The translations under genes were made by a program, and so were the position numbers. From Coriobacteriaceae bacterium (GTDB lineage Bacteria > Actinomycetota > Coriobacteriia > Anaerosomatales > SLCP01), in contig PWVH01000062.1 in the NCBI GenBank assembly GCA_003563465.1, forward strand, positions 1 to 23,152: DNA of 23,152 nt, given 5' to 3'. The notes under the pieces were generated by a model that ran no database searches, was not told where the DNA came from, and worked only from the letters and a program-made list of their open reading frames with translations. How positions within the stretch are numbered: position 1 is the stretch's first letter; each line of letters starts with the position of its first letter. Shown piece after piece: positions 6,666-13,479 of this stretch.

Positions 6666-7703
6666 ATGCAAGCTTCCGAACCGCAAACACCCTCGGAGTC
6701 GCAAACACCCTCCGGACGCAGACGAGCATGGCGCTACATAGCTTGGGCTGTGCTGGTCTGTGTAGGCATGTTCTTGCTGGTACCGCTCGTGTGGCCGGTC
6801 CCAGATGTACCCGACGCCGTAGAACCGGAGGTGTTGGCGAGGCCCGATTCGCGCTTCGCGGAGATAGAGGGTCTGAGGTACCACTACGAGATTCTCGGCG
6901 AGGCTGATTGCGCGGTGATCTTCTTGCACGGATTCGCGGCCTCAACCTTCTCGTGGCGTGACATCCTCCCGGATGCGGCCGCCCGCTGCACCGCGATCGC
7001 ATACGACCGTCCCGGCTTCGGCCTGACCGAAAGACCGCTGCAAGGCGACTGGCAAGGTCCGAATCCTTACGGACTCACCACGCAGGCCGACCACGTCATC
7101 GCCATGATGGACGCGCTCTCCATCGAAAGTGCGGTCTTGGTGGGGCACTCCGCAGGGGGGTCTGTGGCCGTGCTGACGGCTGCAAGGCATCCCAGCCGAA
7201 TCGACGGTCTCATCCTCGAGGCCCCAGCCATCTATGCGCAAGGCGGCCCGCCTGGCTGGATACAACCCTTGCTCCGTACTCCTCAGGCACGCCGGGTCGG
7301 GCCCTTGCTCGTCCGAAGGCTGCTCAGCGGTCCGAGAGGCGAGCAGATTCTACGCGACGCATGGGCAGAGCCTTCGGCCGTCACTTCCGAGACCGTCGAA
7401 GGCTACCGGCAGCCCCAGATGGTCCGCGATTGGGACCGCGCGCTCTGGGAGTTCATGCTCGCGCCCAGGCCGGACGACCCGGCCGATGCACTGGCAGGTG
7501 TCGAGTGCCCCGTGGTCGTGATAGCTGGTGACAGCGATAGGTTCGTTCCTTACGAAGACAGCGTACGCATCGCCCGGGAACTCGATGCCACTCTGGTCAC
7601 GTTCCCGGACACAGGGCACCTGCCTCACGAGGAGCAGCCCGACCGATTCAGCACAGAGCTATTCCGTTTCTTGGACAGCCTGGACGAACGAGAGGCCCTT
7701 TGA
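6666..7703 (+). CDS. membrane-anchored alpha/beta hydrolase
   Basis: This 345-residue protein has a hydrophilic N-terminus, basic residues 18-23, one transmembrane helix at about 24-44 (YIAWAVLVCVGMFLLVPLVW) and an alpha/beta hydrolase domain from about residue 60. The HGFAAS oxyanion-hole strand, the nucleophile elbow GHSAGG with Ser162, the acid Asp291 in GDSDRFVP and His318 in DTGHLPHEE give a complete triad. The cap between the strands contains LLRTPQARRVGPLLVRRLL. The substrate is unknown; epoxide, haloalkane and carboxylester hydrolases share this layout. The positive-inside rule would place the catalytic domain outside the membrane. The gene follows the oxidoreductase by 3 nt without a strong ribosome binding site, implying co-transcription. 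Two 18-nt direct repeats lie within its first codons (6681-6716), encoding a QTPSE/QTPSG duplication. Confidence 0.88.
   Translation: MQASEPQTPSESQTPSGRRRAWRYIAWAVLVCVGMFLLVPLVWPVPDVPDAVEPEVLARPDSRFAEIEGLRYHYEILGEADCAVIFLHGFAASTFSWRDILPDAAARCTAIAYDRPGFGLTERPLQGDWQGPNPYGLTTQADHVIAMMDALSIESAVLVGHSAGGSVAVLTAARHPSRIDGLILEAPAIYAQGGPPGWIQPLLRTPQARRVGPLLVRRLLSGPRGEQILRDAWAEPSAVTSETVEGYRQPQMVRDWDRALWEFMLAPRPDDPADALAGVECPVVVIAGDSDRFVPYEDSVRIARELDATLVTFPDTGHLPHEEQPDRFSTELFRFLDSLDEREAL
6681..6716 (+). repeat. 18-nt direct duplication inside the hydrolase N-terminus
   Basis: CCGCAAACACCCTCGGAG (6681-6698) is followed by TCGCAAACACCCTCCGGA (6699-6716). The copies are in frame and encode near-identical hexapeptides in the cytoplasmic tail before the membrane helix. 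The repeat length, a multiple of three, keeps the reading frame. Confidence 0.7.
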
Positions 7704-7712
7704 CGCTAGTCT

Positions 7713-8909
7713 CTACCGCGCCGGGCGCGCCGGACCCAGAAGCAGAGCCATCACTCCTCGGCCAGGATCGATCACGAGACCGGTACCACCGGCTGCCGAC
7801 TCGTCGAAGGTCTCGGCGCCGTTGGACGCAATGCCCGGACCGTGCAAGACGAACGGTACCGCCTCGCCCACGTGTGTCTTGATCTCTATGGGCGTGGGGT
7901 GATCCGGCATCGCCAGTATGCGAAGGTCTTCGGTGCCGTCCGCGATACGCCCTACAATCTCGCGATCGATGGCCTCGATGGCCGCGATCTTTCCTTCGAC
8001 ATCGCCCGCGTGCCCCGCTTCGTCAGGGGACTCCACGTGAACGATCACCAACTCGCTATGCTCGAGCGCAGCCAGGGCGCCTTCGGCCTGAGCGGCGTAG
8101 TCCGTGTCCGGTCCGTCGGTCACGCCGGGGATATCCAGACGTTCGATACCGAGAAGCGTCGCAAGGCCGTTCAGAAGATCGACCCCCGATGTCATCGCCG
8201 CGCTGACGCCCCATCGGTCGGAGAAGGGAGCCAGTCTGCTGGGTGCTTCTCCGGGCCAGAAAGGCCACACGTCCGTAGGCGCGATCCCTCTCGCAGCACG
8301 AGCGGCGGTCACGGCATGTGAGGCTACAAGCGGCCGTGCCCGATTCATGTAGTCCAGAAGAATCTCCGTGCCCGGGCCGCTCGGCATGTAGTCTGCGACC
8401 GGCTTGTCGGAAATGTCGTGCGGAGGCGCGAAGCTCCCTTCCAGCAGCTCCTTGTGATCCTTTGCGACGAGTATGTGCCTGTATGCGATGCCCGGATACA
8501 GACGGAAGGTATCGTCATCGAGAGCCTCGGCGAGATCGTCGACCAGCTTGTGTGAATCCTCGGTCGGGATATGTCCTGCCGAGTAGCTCGTCATTACACC
8601 GTCAGTGATCGTCACCAGATTCAGCCGCATCGCCACCTCATCGGCGGCCAGATGGATTCCCATGCTGGCGGCTTCGATAGCCCCCCGGCCTACGTAGTCC
8701 TCTATCGGATCGTAGCCTAGGATCGAAGTGCAGGCGGCTGAGGAGGACGGCTCGGAACCGTAGGGCACTGTCTGGGCCAAGCCGACAGTGCCGTTCCGGA
8801 CCAGCACGTCTAGGTTGGGGGTGGAGGAAGCCTGGAGTGTGGTCCGGCCGCCCAACTCGGGCAACGGCCACCCAGCTGCACCGTCGAGGATGATCACGCA
8901 GTATCGCAA
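7713..8909 (-). CDS. apgM: 2,3-bisphosphoglycerate-independent phosphoglycerate mutase (archaeal type)
   Basis: This 398-residue enzyme of the alkaline-phosphatase superfamily interconverts 3- and 2-phosphoglycerate in glycolysis/gluconeogenesis. It starts RYCVIILDGAAGW with metal-binding Asp9, then STPNLDVLVRNG, a serine cluster (GSEPSSS, about 51-57) before ILGYDP, DYVGRGAIEAASMG, and the late metal ligands in VESPDEAGHAGD and AMPDHPTP. The open frame continues upstream to 9092, but that extension is encoded by a 14-nt tandem repeat and is low-complexity (Pro/Arg/Ser). The TTG at 8909 is preceded by GGAGG (8916-8920) with a 6-nt gap and begins exactly at the first conserved strand, so I take it as the start. 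The length is normal for the family. Its 3' end is only 9 nt from the convergent hydrolase stop, with no terminator visible between them. Confidence 0.9.
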   Translation of the reverse strand: MRYCVIILDGAAGWPLPELGGRTTLQASSTPNLDVLVRNGTVGLAQTVPYGSEPSSSAACTSILGYDPIEDYVGRGAIEAASMGIHLAADEVAMRLNLVTITDGVMTSYSAGHIPTEDSHKLVDDLAEALDDDTFRLYPGIAYRHILVAKDHKELLEGSFAPPHDISDKPVADYMPSGPGTEILLDYMNRARPLVASHAVTAARAARGIAPTDVWPFWPGEAPSRLAPFSDRWGVSAAMTSGVDLLNGLATLLGIERLDIPGVTDGPDTDYAAQAEGALAALEHSELVIVHVESPDEAGHAGDVEGKIAAIEAIDREIVGRIADGTEDLRILAMPDHPTPIEIKTHVGEAVPFVLHGPGIASNGAETFDESAAGGTGLVIDPGRGVMALLLGPARPAR

Positions 8910-8915
8910 CGCAGC

Positions 8916-8920
8916 CCTCC
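8916..8920 (-). promoter_or_regulatory. ribosome binding site that fixes a TTG start for apgM
   Basis: GGAGG on the minus strand lies 6 nt before the TTG at 8909. It argues against the longer version of the protein, which would be translated through the repeat array. Confidence 0.7.
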
Positions 8921-8930
8921 AGTCGGGCGG

Positions 8931-9028
8931 TTCGAGGCGGGCGGTTGGAGGCGGGCGGGTCGAGACGGACGGGGCCAAGCAGAAGGTTCGAGGCGGGCGG
9001 TTGGAGGCGGACGGGGCCAAGCAGACGG
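8931..9028. repeat. seven phased 14-nt tandem units between divergent genes
   Basis: Units start at 8931, 8945, 8959, 8973, 8987, 9001 and 9015 without gaps. On the plus strand they are TTCGAGGCGGGCGG, TTGGAGGCGGGCGG, GTCGAGACGGACGG, GGCCAAGCAGAAGG, then TTCGAGGCGGGCGG, TTGGAGGCGGACGG and GGCCAAGCAGACGG. All end in GG and most in CGG. The order A-B-C-D-A-B-D points to a higher-order duplication. A partial unit ending GTCGGGCGG precedes it (8917-8930). The array fills most of the 175-nt divergent region, so it must form part of the apgM leader or promoter. Confidence 0.85.
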
Positions 9029-9084
9029 GTACACAAGAAGCGTACACTATGGCACGGACATCCGCGTCCGGCATGGAGGATCCC

Positions 9085-9615
9085 ATGGTCAAGCTTCACG
9101 TCGACAATACCGGGACACTTCAAGGCAAGCGGGTCACTCTGCACCCGCTGGCTCCTTCGGAAATCGATCCGCTCGCCCAGGCCATAGCCGAAGACGAGAC
9201 CACCTCACCGTGGTGGGGCGATGACGCCGAGAAGGTCAAGAAGTGGCTGACCGAGGAGCGCGCGCACCCGTTCGCCATACAGGCCGGCGATACGGTCGTG
9301 GGCGTAATCACTTTCTACGAGGAGGCCGACCCCGACTACAAGTTCGCAGGCATCGATATCGGGGTGCTTGCACCTTACTCCGGACGTGGCCTTGGCCCGG
9401 ACGCGCTTCGTACTCTCGCCCGTTACCTCTTCAACGAGCGAGGACATCATCGGATCGTGATCGATCCGACAGCCAAGAACCATCGTGCGATCCGTGCTTA
9501 CGAGAAGGTGGGATTCCGGCCCGTCGGCATCATGCGCCGCTACGAACGTGGTCCAGATGGCGAGTGGCGTGACGGTCTGCTCATGGATCTGCTGGCCGAC
9601 GAGCTCATGGAGTAG
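9085..9615 (+). CDS. GNAT family N-acetyltransferase, RimJ/RimL or AAC(6')-like
   Basis: This 176-residue GNAT-fold protein has a substrate-side half starting VTLHPLAPSEIDPLAQAI, an acetyl-CoA loop APYSGRGLGPDALRTLA, and the C-terminal signature DPTAKNHRAIRAYEKVGF. The DP..xNxRAIRxYEKxGF pattern is shared with RimL-type and AAC(6')-Ib-type enzymes. Sequence alone does not show whether the acceptor is a protein, a small amine or an antibiotic, and I would not call it a resistance gene. Several in-frame ATGs exist upstream; I chose 9085 because TGGAGGA (9074-9080) lies 4 nt before it. The longer frame would run through the 14-nt repeat array. It is divergent from apgM, and threonine synthase follows 51 nt downstream. 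Confidence 0.85.
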   Translation: MVKLHVDNTGTLQGKRVTLHPLAPSEIDPLAQAIAEDETTSPWWGDDAEKVKKWLTEERAHPFAIQAGDTVVGVITFYEEADPDYKFAGIDIGVLAPYSGRGLGPDALRTLARYLFNERGHHRIVIDPTAKNHRAIRAYEKVGFRPVGIMRRYERGPDGEWRDGLLMDLLADELME

Positions 9616-9633
9616 AGACCTGGTCTGAAAGGG

Positions 9634-9647
9634 GCAGTCACGACTGC
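9634..9647. promoter_or_regulatory. perfect 14-bp palindrome before thrC
   Basis: GCAGTCACGACTGC is an inverted repeat (GCAGTC/GACTGC around AC) 7 nt upstream of a possible -10 box, TATCAT (9655-9660). It sits where the -35 and spacer would be, so an operator is possible. The absence of a T-run argues against a terminator. Confidence 0.35.
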
Positions 9648-9654
9648 TCTCGGG

Positions 9655-9660
9655 TATCAT
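9655..9660 (+). promoter_or_regulatory. possible -10 box of thrC with leaderless start
   Basis: TATCAT ends 6 nt before the thrC ATG, and no Shine-Dalgarno precedes that ATG. A transcript beginning at or next to the start codon would be leaderless, which is common in actinobacteria. No convincing -35 is present. Confidence 0.3.
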
Positions 9661-9666
9661 GCCCCC

Positions 9667-11211
9667 ATGAGACGCATCACCACCTACCACGACACTCGGG
9701 GCGCCGACATCTCGCGTCCGACCTTCACCGACGTAGTCATACGTGGTATCGCGACGGGTGGAGGTCTATACGTCCCCGATGAGTTCCCCTCATTCGACGT
9801 GAACGAGATTCTGGCGTTCACCGAGTGGCCGTACCCTCGCCGAGCGGCCAACGTCTTCTCGCGCTTCGGCGTCGATGTCTCCGCCGAACGCACAGAGATG
9901 CTGATGCGCGAAGCCTATGGCCGGCAGTGGTCCGATCCCCGGATCGCACCGGTTACCGAAGTCGTGCCCGGAACACACGTCTTGGAACTCTGGCACGGAC
10001 CCACGAGAGCGTTCAAGGACATGGCGCTCCAGTGCATGCCGCTCTTCTTCTCCGAAGCGGTCTCGATGAAGCAAGAGCGCGGCATCGTGTCCGAGGACTT
10101 CCTCATCCTGGTGGCCACCTCCGGTGACACGGGCAAGGCCGCGCTGGAAGGATTCGCCGACCGGCCGCACACGCGAATCGTCGTCTTCTACCCCGCCGAG
10201 GGAGTAAGCGACATCCAGCTCAAACAGATGGTTACCCAGCAAGGCCACAATGTCGGGGTCTTCGGAGTGCGCGGCAACTTCGACGACTGCCAGAACGCCG
10301 TCAAGGCCGCGTTCGCCCACGAGGCTTTCAACTCCTGGCTCGCAACAGAACACCGCCTCCGTCTTTCCTCGGCCAACTCGATAAACTGGGGCCGGCTGCT
10401 CCCGCAGATCGTCTATTACTTGAGCGCGTATGCCGACATGGTGGCAAGCGGCGGGGTACGCCCTGGTGAACCGATGGACGTGTGCGTCCCCACGGGTAAC
10501 TTCGGCAACATCCTGGGCGCGTACTACGCCAAGCGCATCGGTGTGCCTATCGAGCGTCTGATATGTGCGAGCAACGAGAATAAGGTGCTCGCCGATTTCA
10601 TCGCCACCGGCGTCTACGACATCACAGAACGTGAATTCGTCACGACTCCGAGCCCAAGTATGGACATCCTCATCTCCAGCAATCTCGAACGCCAGCTCTA
10701 CGAACTCACGCGCGATGCGGTCCGCACGGGCGAGTGGATGACCACGCTGCGTGAGACGGGCCGATTCCAAGTGGACCGCGAGACTTTCGGGTCGCTCCGC
10801 GAGCACTTCGCAGCCGACTCGGTGACCAACGACGAGTCGCTGGGCTGCATACGCCGTGTCTGGGACGATCACGGCTACCTGCTCGACCCGCACACCGCAG
10901 TGGCATGGGAGGTCGCCGAGCGGCTCCGCGGCGAGAACCCCTTGCTGGTCGTCTCGACCGCTCACTGGGCGAAGTTCGGCACCGACGTCTACAGGTCGCT
11001 CAAGCGCATCCGGCATGCCGACGAGCTGCCAGAGGAGGTCGCAACACTCTCAGACGTCGAACTGCTGGCCGAGGTGCAGAAGCTGGCCCCGCGAGCCGCG
11101 TGCGTACCGCGCTCGCTCGCCGAGCTGGATGATGCCGAAGTGCGTTTCGCTGAAGTGGTCGATGCAGGCCGTGAGGGCGTCGAGAGCGCCATCAGAAGAT
11201 GGCTTGCCTGA
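9667..11211 (+). CDS. thrC: threonine synthase
   Basis: This 514-residue PLP enzyme converts O-phosphohomoserine to threonine. The N-terminal ITTYHDTRG and GIATGGGLYVPD segments are typical of the long threonine synthases. ELWHGPTRAFKDMALQ contains the PLP lysine Lys117. ATSGDTGKAA (about 150-159) forms the phosphate-binding region, and SINWGRLLPQIVYY, PTGNFGNILGAYYAKR and the late STAHWAKF complete the usual order. The ATG at 9667 is the first possible start after a candidate -10 and matches the family N-terminus. The size suits the bacterial/yeast-type class, longer than the plant-like class. No other threonine pathway gene is adjacent, and no T-box or Thr-rich leader peptide is seen upstream. 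The following gene is convergent, 65 nt away. Confidence 0.95.
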   Translation: MRRITTYHDTRGADISRPTFTDVVIRGIATGGGLYVPDEFPSFDVNEILAFTEWPYPRRAANVFSRFGVDVSAERTEMLMREAYGRQWSDPRIAPVTEVVPGTHVLELWHGPTRAFKDMALQCMPLFFSEAVSMKQERGIVSEDFLILVATSGDTGKAALEGFADRPHTRIVVFYPAEGVSDIQLKQMVTQQGHNVGVFGVRGNFDDCQNAVKAAFAHEAFNSWLATEHRLRLSSANSINWGRLLPQIVYYLSAYADMVASGGVRPGEPMDVCVPTGNFGNILGAYYAKRIGVPIERLICASNENKVLADFIATGVYDITEREFVTTPSPSMDILISSNLERQLYELTRDAVRTGEWMTTLRETGRFQVDRETFGSLREHFAADSVTNDESLGCIRRVWDDHGYLLDPHTAVAWEVAERLRGENPLLVVSTAHWAKFGTDVYRSLKRIRHADELPEEVATLSDVELLAEVQKLAPRAACVPRSLAELDDAEVRFAEVVDAGREGVESAIRRWLA

Positions 11212-11276
11212 TTGCGCGCGGGAGGCAGAAGTCCTGACGAACGCGGCACGGAACCGATTCTGATGAGGAAATCCTC

Positions 11277-11774
11277 TCAAGGCAGTATCTTCTGCATCAA
11301 CACTATGTCGTGCCACTGCCCGAACTTCTCTCCGACCTCGCGCAACACCCCCACATGCTCGAAGCCCGCTTCTTCGGCCAGTCTGATGCTGGGGTCGTTA
11401 CCGGCTACGATCTGGCTGATCACAACGTGATGCCCTGCCTGCTCGGCACGCTTCAGAAGGGCTTCCATCAGGCTCATGCCAACGCCCCTCCCGACGCATC
11501 CCTGGTGGACGTATACGGACACCTCCACCGTTCGATGCCACGCACACCGGCTGGCCCAGGGACTGAGCGCTCCCCAGCCCAACACCTCTCCTTCATCGCC
11601 GACAGCAACCAGCACGGGGTGGCGCTCGTCGTGTTCGGCAAGCCAGGCCTTGCGCTCCTCGGCGTCGATAGGCTCGGTCTCGAAAGTGACCGAGGAGTCG
11701 ACTATGTAGGGGTTGTAGATGTCGGCTATCGCCGCAGCATCGTTTGCGGCGGCATCTCTGATTCTGACTTCCAT
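11277..11774 (-). CDS. GNAT acetyltransferase, phosphinothricin/methionine sulfoximine type
   Basis: This 165-residue protein resembles the PAT/Bar/YwnH/MddA group throughout. It opens RIRDAAANDAAAIADIYNPY followed by SSVTFETEP, has a central GWGALSPWASRCAWHRTVEVSVYV, the acetyl-CoA loop CVGRGVGMSLMEALL, and NDPSIRLAEEAGFEHVGVLREVG near the end. Members acetylate phosphinothricin or methionine sulfone/sulfoximine; natural substrates are often unknown, so the substrate here is inferred. An in-frame upstream start (11816) exists, but the ATG at 11774 fits the family N-terminus. Its first base is shared with the stop of the methyltransferase gene (TGATG), indicating translational coupling. Confidence 0.88.
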   Translation of the reverse strand: MEVRIRDAAANDAAAIADIYNPYIVDSSVTFETEPIDAEERKAWLAEHDERHPVLVAVGDEGEVLGWGALSPWASRCAWHRTVEVSVYVHQGCVGRGVGMSLMEALLKRAEQAGHHVVISQIVAGNDPSIRLAEEAGFEHVGVLREVGEKFGQWHDIVLMQKILP

Positions 11775-12358
11775 CACGCACCTTCCGGACGGGTCGCGGT
11801 GAGAAGTGAGTGCCACGGCAGGCCCGGATGCTCGCGCACTCGCGCGAACCCTGCGTTCTTCAGGTGCTCGCCCAGCACCTCGGCGCTCGCGCGCACGTGC
11901 AGCGGTGGGCCCTTAGGTGTCTCGAGGGGTGCCCAGTCGGCTACGAGCACCCTTCCTTGCGGCCGCAAGACCCGATAAGCCTCGGCGTATATGCCTTCTG
12001 GGGCCGCGAGCTCATGGTGCAGATTGATCATGTAGACGGCGTCGCCCCACCCGTCCTCGAGCGGTACGCGCTCTTCCGACGACGCCACCACTACGATGCG
12101 CCCCTCGGCAACCTCTGGACGGTTATCTCGCATCCAAGAGAGCATCTTCTCGGAAGTGTCGACCGCGTATACCCGCGCCTCAGGTGCGCGCCTTGCGAAC
12201 TCGGCGGCGAACAGACCCGTGCCGGCACCGATCTCGATCAGCACACGGGGCCGCGCAACCGCAAGAGCTTCCCACATCACGTCCGGCTTGAGAGTGTCCA
12301 GACGCCCGGGGTCGTTGAGTTTCTCGAGTTTCGAAGGATCGAACTTCAGGTGAGCCAT
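11774..12358 (-). CDS. class I SAM-dependent methyltransferase
   Basis: This 194-residue protein has the Rossmann-type SAM-binding motif I LIEIGAGTGLFAAEF (about 40-54), motif II AVDTSEKML with the acidic residue that holds the ribose, and the later DAVYMINLHHEL and LRPQGRVLVADW strands of the UbiE/Methyltransf_11 group. It is short, without an extra substrate domain, so the substrate cannot be predicted. The ATG at 12358 has GGAGGAAA about 7 nt upstream, a good ribosome binding site. The gene is coupled to the downstream acetyltransferase. An 11-nt tandem repeat array begins 34 nt upstream of the start codon, in the likely leader or promoter. Confidence 0.85.
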   Translation of the reverse strand: MAHLKFDPSKLEKLNDPGRLDTLKPDVMWEALAVARPRVLIEIGAGTGLFAAEFARRAPEARVYAVDTSEKMLSWMRDNRPEVAEGRIVVVASSEERVPLEDGWGDAVYMINLHHELAAPEGIYAEAYRVLRPQGRVLVADWAPLETPKGPPLHVRASAEVLGEHLKNAGFARVREHPGLPWHSLLTATRPEGA

Positions 12359-12391
12359 GGGGTTTCCTCCGCCATGAGGATATCACCCTAC

Positions 12392-12457
12392 GGTACGGCT
12401 ATGGCATGGCTGTGGCACGGCTACGGTACGGCTATGGCACGGCTATGGCATGGCCGT
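12392..12457. repeat. six 11-nt tandem units upstream of the methyltransferase gene
   Basis: Units start at 12392, 12403, 12414, 12425, 12436 and 12447, and read GGTACGGCTAT, GGCATGGCTGT, GGCACGGCTAC, GGTACGGCTAT, GGCACGGCTAT and GGCATGGCCGT. The consensus is GGYAYGGCTAT. Substitutions are mostly transitions. The 11-nt period is close to one helical turn. Confidence 0.85.
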
Positions 12458-12480
12458 TGCTGATGTGGTGGGTGGAGCTT

Positions 12481-12519
12481 GGCGACCGTCCTCTCCTCCC
12501 CCTCACGGACGGTAACGCC
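12481..12519. other. hairpin with pyrimidine-rich loop
   Basis: GGCG (12481-12484) plus ACCGTCC (12485-12491) pair with GGACGGT (12507-12513) and CGCC (12516-12519), with two bulged A residues. The 15-nt loop is CT-rich with a run of five C on the plus strand. A second hairpin follows 13 nt later. Confidence 0.5.
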
Positions 12520-12532
12520 GCTCTGAACTAGG

Positions 12533-12560
12533 CAGGACGCGCACCCCTCGGCGCGTCCTG
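12533..12560. terminator. 10-bp perfect hairpin, probable terminator
   Basis: CAGGACGCGC (12533-12542) pairs exactly with GCGCGTCCTG (12551-12560) around an 8-nt loop. On the plus strand it is followed by TTGGTTGTGTG, a U-rich tail. On the minus strand, the direction of the pst operon, the tail is poor. It may act for a plus-strand small transcript or in both directions. Confidence 0.45.
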
Positions 12561-12678
12561 TTGGTTGTGTGTCCGAAAGTCTGGCGAGGCCCGTGGAGCA
12601 AGTGCCGGTGCAGGAGCTCGACGTACGATAATCACCGATATCGCAGTAACAGCTCCCGCGAGTTCGAGGTGAGGGTCG

Positions 12679-13479
12679 CTAGCCGAAACGGCCGGTAATG
12701 TAGGCTTCGGTACGTTTGTCGCCAGGATTCGTGAACATCACTCTGGTCTCTCCTACCTCCACGAGCTGGGCAGGCTCCTCCATGCTCTCACGCAACATGA
12801 AGGCGGTCAGGTCGGAGATGCGCGCCGCCTGCTGCATATTGTGGGTGACTATCACTATGGTGACGTACTCCTTGAGCTCGGCGATCGTGTCCTCGACCTG
12901 CTGCGTGGAAATCGGGTCGAGCGAGGAGGCGGGTTCGTCCATCAGCACCACCTCGGGCTGTGTGGCCAGCGCACGGGCTATGCACAGCCGCTGCTGTTGG
13001 CCACCCGACAGTTCGAAGGCGTGCTTCTTGAGGTCCTTTTTCACCTCGCCCCAGAGCGCAGCGCGCTTGAGAGAGCGTTCGACCACTTCATCGAGCTCAG
13101 AGCGCCTGCGTGTGCCTTGAGTCCTGGGGCCGTAAGCTACGTTGTCATAGATGGTCATCGGAAACGGGTTGGGTTTCTGAAACACCTGGCCCACCCTGGT
13201 GCGCAGCTCGACAGGATCCATCTCTTTGGCATAGATGTCGGCTCCGTCAAGGGTTATCCTGCCTCGCACCTTCGCGCTGCCGATCTCGTCGTTCATGCGG
13301 TTTAGGCATCGCAGAAGTGTGGACTTCCCGCAGCCGGAAGGTCCTATGAGAGCGGTGACCGCCCTGGGAGGAATGTGCATCGAGACACCGGCTATGGCAA
13401 CCTCCGAGCCGTACGTCACAGAGACGTTCTCGAGTTCGAATACGCCAGTGACGTTCTGTTCGCGGGACTCGGTCACCAT
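12679..13479 (-). CDS. pstB: phosphate ABC transporter ATP-binding protein PstB
   Basis: This 266-residue protein has all ABC ATPase motifs: Walker A GPSGCGKST (46-54), the PstB-typical LNRMND after it, the Q-loop segment VFQKPNPFPMTIYDNVAYGPR, signature LSGGQQQR (157-164), Walker B VVLMDEP with Glu182 and the switch His in IVTHNMQQAAR. The C-terminal GDKRTEAYITGRFG is typical of PstB. The ATG at 13479 is chosen over a longer frame because it matches the family N-terminus and follows AAAGGTGAG. It overlaps the pstA stop by 7 nt. It energises high-affinity phosphate uptake through PstC-PstA at the cytoplasmic face. It is the last gene of the operon here; phoU, often next, is absent. Confidence 0.96.
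   Translation of the reverse strand: MVTESREQNVTGVFELENVSVTYGSEVAIAGVSMHIPPRAVTALIGPSGCGKSTLLRCLNRMNDEIGSAKVRGRITLDGADIYAKEMDPVELRTRVGQVFQKPNPFPMTIYDNVAYGPRTQGTRRRSELDEVVERSLKRAALWGEVKKDLKKHAFELSGGQQQRLCIARALATQPEVVLMDEPASSLDPISTQQVEDTIAELKEYVTIVIVTHNMQQAARISDLTAFMLRESMEEPAQLVEVGETRVMFTNPGDKRTEAYITGRFG

Larger units (their letters stand above)
12359..12678. other. 320-base gene-free region between pstB and the methyltransferase gene
   Basis: It holds the 11-nt tandem array (12392-12457), a hairpin with a pyrimidine-rich loop (12481-12519), and a perfect 10-bp hairpin (12533-12560) that could end the pst transcript or a small RNA. Nothing else is recognisable from 12561 to 12678, and no phoU-like frame is present. 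Confidence 0.55.

Noticed and set aside
7704..7712. Terminator between the hydrolase gene and apgM
   Set aside because: Only 9 nt separate the convergent stops and no hairpin with a T-run is visible there.
8931..9028. CRISPR-like array
   Set aside because: Units are 14 nt with no unique spacers, and no cas gene is present.
9085..9615. Aminoglycoside resistance gene
   Set aside because: The AIRAYEKVGF motif is shared with AAC(6') enzymes but also with many housekeeping GNAT proteins; substrate-site residues cannot be assigned.
9616..9666. T-box or threonine attenuator before thrC
   Set aside because: The gap is only 51 nt and holds neither a leader peptide rich in Thr codons nor T-box motifs.
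9790..11016. 408-residue open frame antisense to threonine synthase
   Set aside because: It is a shadow of thrC at high GC; the protein has no recognisable domain, while the plus strand encodes a complete, conserved enzyme.
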